Below are positions 63,713 to 64,000 of a stretch of 64,000 nucleotides of DNA, piece by piece (the stretch's first letter is position 1; every line of letters starts with the position of its first letter). Source of the stretch: Moritella viscosa. Its GTDB lineage: Bacteria > Pseudomonadota > Gammaproteobacteria > Enterobacterales > Moritellaceae. The notes beneath the pieces are model-generated. The model was not told where the DNA came from. It saw only the letters and a list, made by a program, of their open reading frames with translations, and did not search any database. The translations under genes and the position numbers were made by a program. The stretch lies in contig LN554852.1 in NCBI GenBank assembly GCA_000953735.1, positions 1,933,846 through 1,997,845 on the forward strand, in the 5' to 3' direction.

Positions 63713-64000
63713 ATGCAGTTGTTAATTAGCTTAGTCGGTATAGTAGTACTTATTTTATGTGCTTGTGCACTTTCTGAAAATCGCAAAGCGATCAAATGGC
63801 GTACCGTTGGTGGAGCATTATTCCTACAAGCTGGTTTTGCTGCACTTGTACTTTACTCTTCTATTGGCCAGTCAATGCTTGGTGCAATGAGCAGTGGTGT
63901 GGCGAGTGTCCTTGGTTTTGCTGATGTCGGCATCCAATTCCTATTCGGTGATTTAGCGACGGAAGGTTTTATCTTTGCGATCCGCGTATTGCCTTTAGTT
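63713..64000 (+). CDS. nupC: NupC-family concentrative nucleoside transporter, N-terminal part
   Basis: The first 96 residues of a CNT-family nucleoside/cation symporter, cut by the window end. It starts MQLLISLVGIVVLILCACALSENRKAIKWRTVGGALFLQ and includes GADVGIQFLFG-like FADVGIQFLFGDLATEGFIFAIRVLPLV, the usual first helices of NupC. It should import nucleosides with protons or sodium across the inner membrane. A long, GC-rich leader precedes it. The specificity cannot be read from the visible part, and the C-terminal two thirds are missing. Confidence 0.9.
   Translation, partial: MQLLISLVGIVVLILCACALSENRKAIKWRTVGGALFLQAGFAALVLYSSIGQSMLGAMSSGVASVLGFADVGIQFLFGDLATEGFIFAIRVLPLV

Overview
The window looks like a chromosome segment of a cold-adapted marine gammaproteobacterium of the Moritella/Psychromonas/Shewanella kind. 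This rests on its AT-rich DNA, an EfpL (YeiP) paralogue of EF-P, a liu-type leucine degradation operon, a glycerol (glp) set, a CspA-type cold-shock gene, a small-subunit catalase and a NupC-type nucleoside transporter. The genus assignment is inference. No tRNA, rRNA or CRISPR array was seen.

Region by region. 1-273: end of an IS256-family element cut by the window edge. 385-4920: small accessory and decayed genes (a membrane protein with an in-frame stop, an SRPBCC protein ending in a pentanucleotide repeat, a D-threonine aldolase/D-serine dehydratase-like enzyme, a DUF1805 protein, a TetR gene with two frameshifts, an HPP membrane protein, a HAD remnant). 4934-12001: GST, HD phosphohydrolase, EfpL, a lipoprotein, a coiled-coil membrane protein, a diguanylate cyclase and an MFS transporter. 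12430-16895: glpF, glpK, glpD with GlpR-like operators. 17010-19851: ETF-ubiquinone oxidoreductase and an orphan betaine-binding protein. 20052-25890: divergent secreted pullulanase and alpha-amylase around a poly-G tract. 26185-27987: thioredoxin, a CHMI-like isomerase, a VOC protein and a cold-shock protein.

28776-33544 holds a four-gene operon: glutamine-synthetase-like ligase, aldehyde dehydrogenase, iron alcohol dehydrogenase and class I glutamine amidotransferase. It resembles the Puu putrescine pathway, but an alcohol dehydrogenase stands where the amine oxidase would be. The best reading is a gamma-glutamylated amino-alcohol (for example ethanolamine) catabolic pathway. Next, at 33519-36240, is a one-directional array of small genes (YnfA, thioredoxin-fold, Imm53 immunity protein, two unknowns). 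They are separated by attC-like imperfect palindromes, as in integron cassettes, but no integrase is present. A leader of about 80 bp upstream of this array is repeated upstream of the VOC/CHMI pair.

36417-48977 is a mosaic: a doubly frameshifted uracil-DNA glycosylase, an O6-alkylguanine transferase, a pseudoazurin behind a Fur-like box, a DUF4336 protein, a DUF2867 remnant, an LD-carboxypeptidase/MccF protein, a LysR regulator divergent from an alcohol dehydrogenase plus RidA pair, a 1037-residue secreted Fn3-like/beta-helix protein behind phased A-tracts, a DUF1772 protein and NnrU.

49221-64000 is mostly core metabolism: etfBA, glgC, katA, then the leucine operon (isovaleryl-CoA dehydrogenase, both methylcrotonyl-CoA carboxylase subunits, methylglutaconyl-CoA hydratase, HMG-CoA lyase, acetoacetyl-CoA synthetase), and the start of nupC behind a GC-richer leader that may be a structured RNA. 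EtfAB and ETF-QO in this window can carry electrons from isovaleryl-CoA dehydrogenase to ubiquinone. GlpF/K/D, pullulanase, amylase and GlgC serve carbon uptake and storage. Several frameshifts are single-base losses, mostly in short A/T runs, so gene decay and sequencing error must be told apart.
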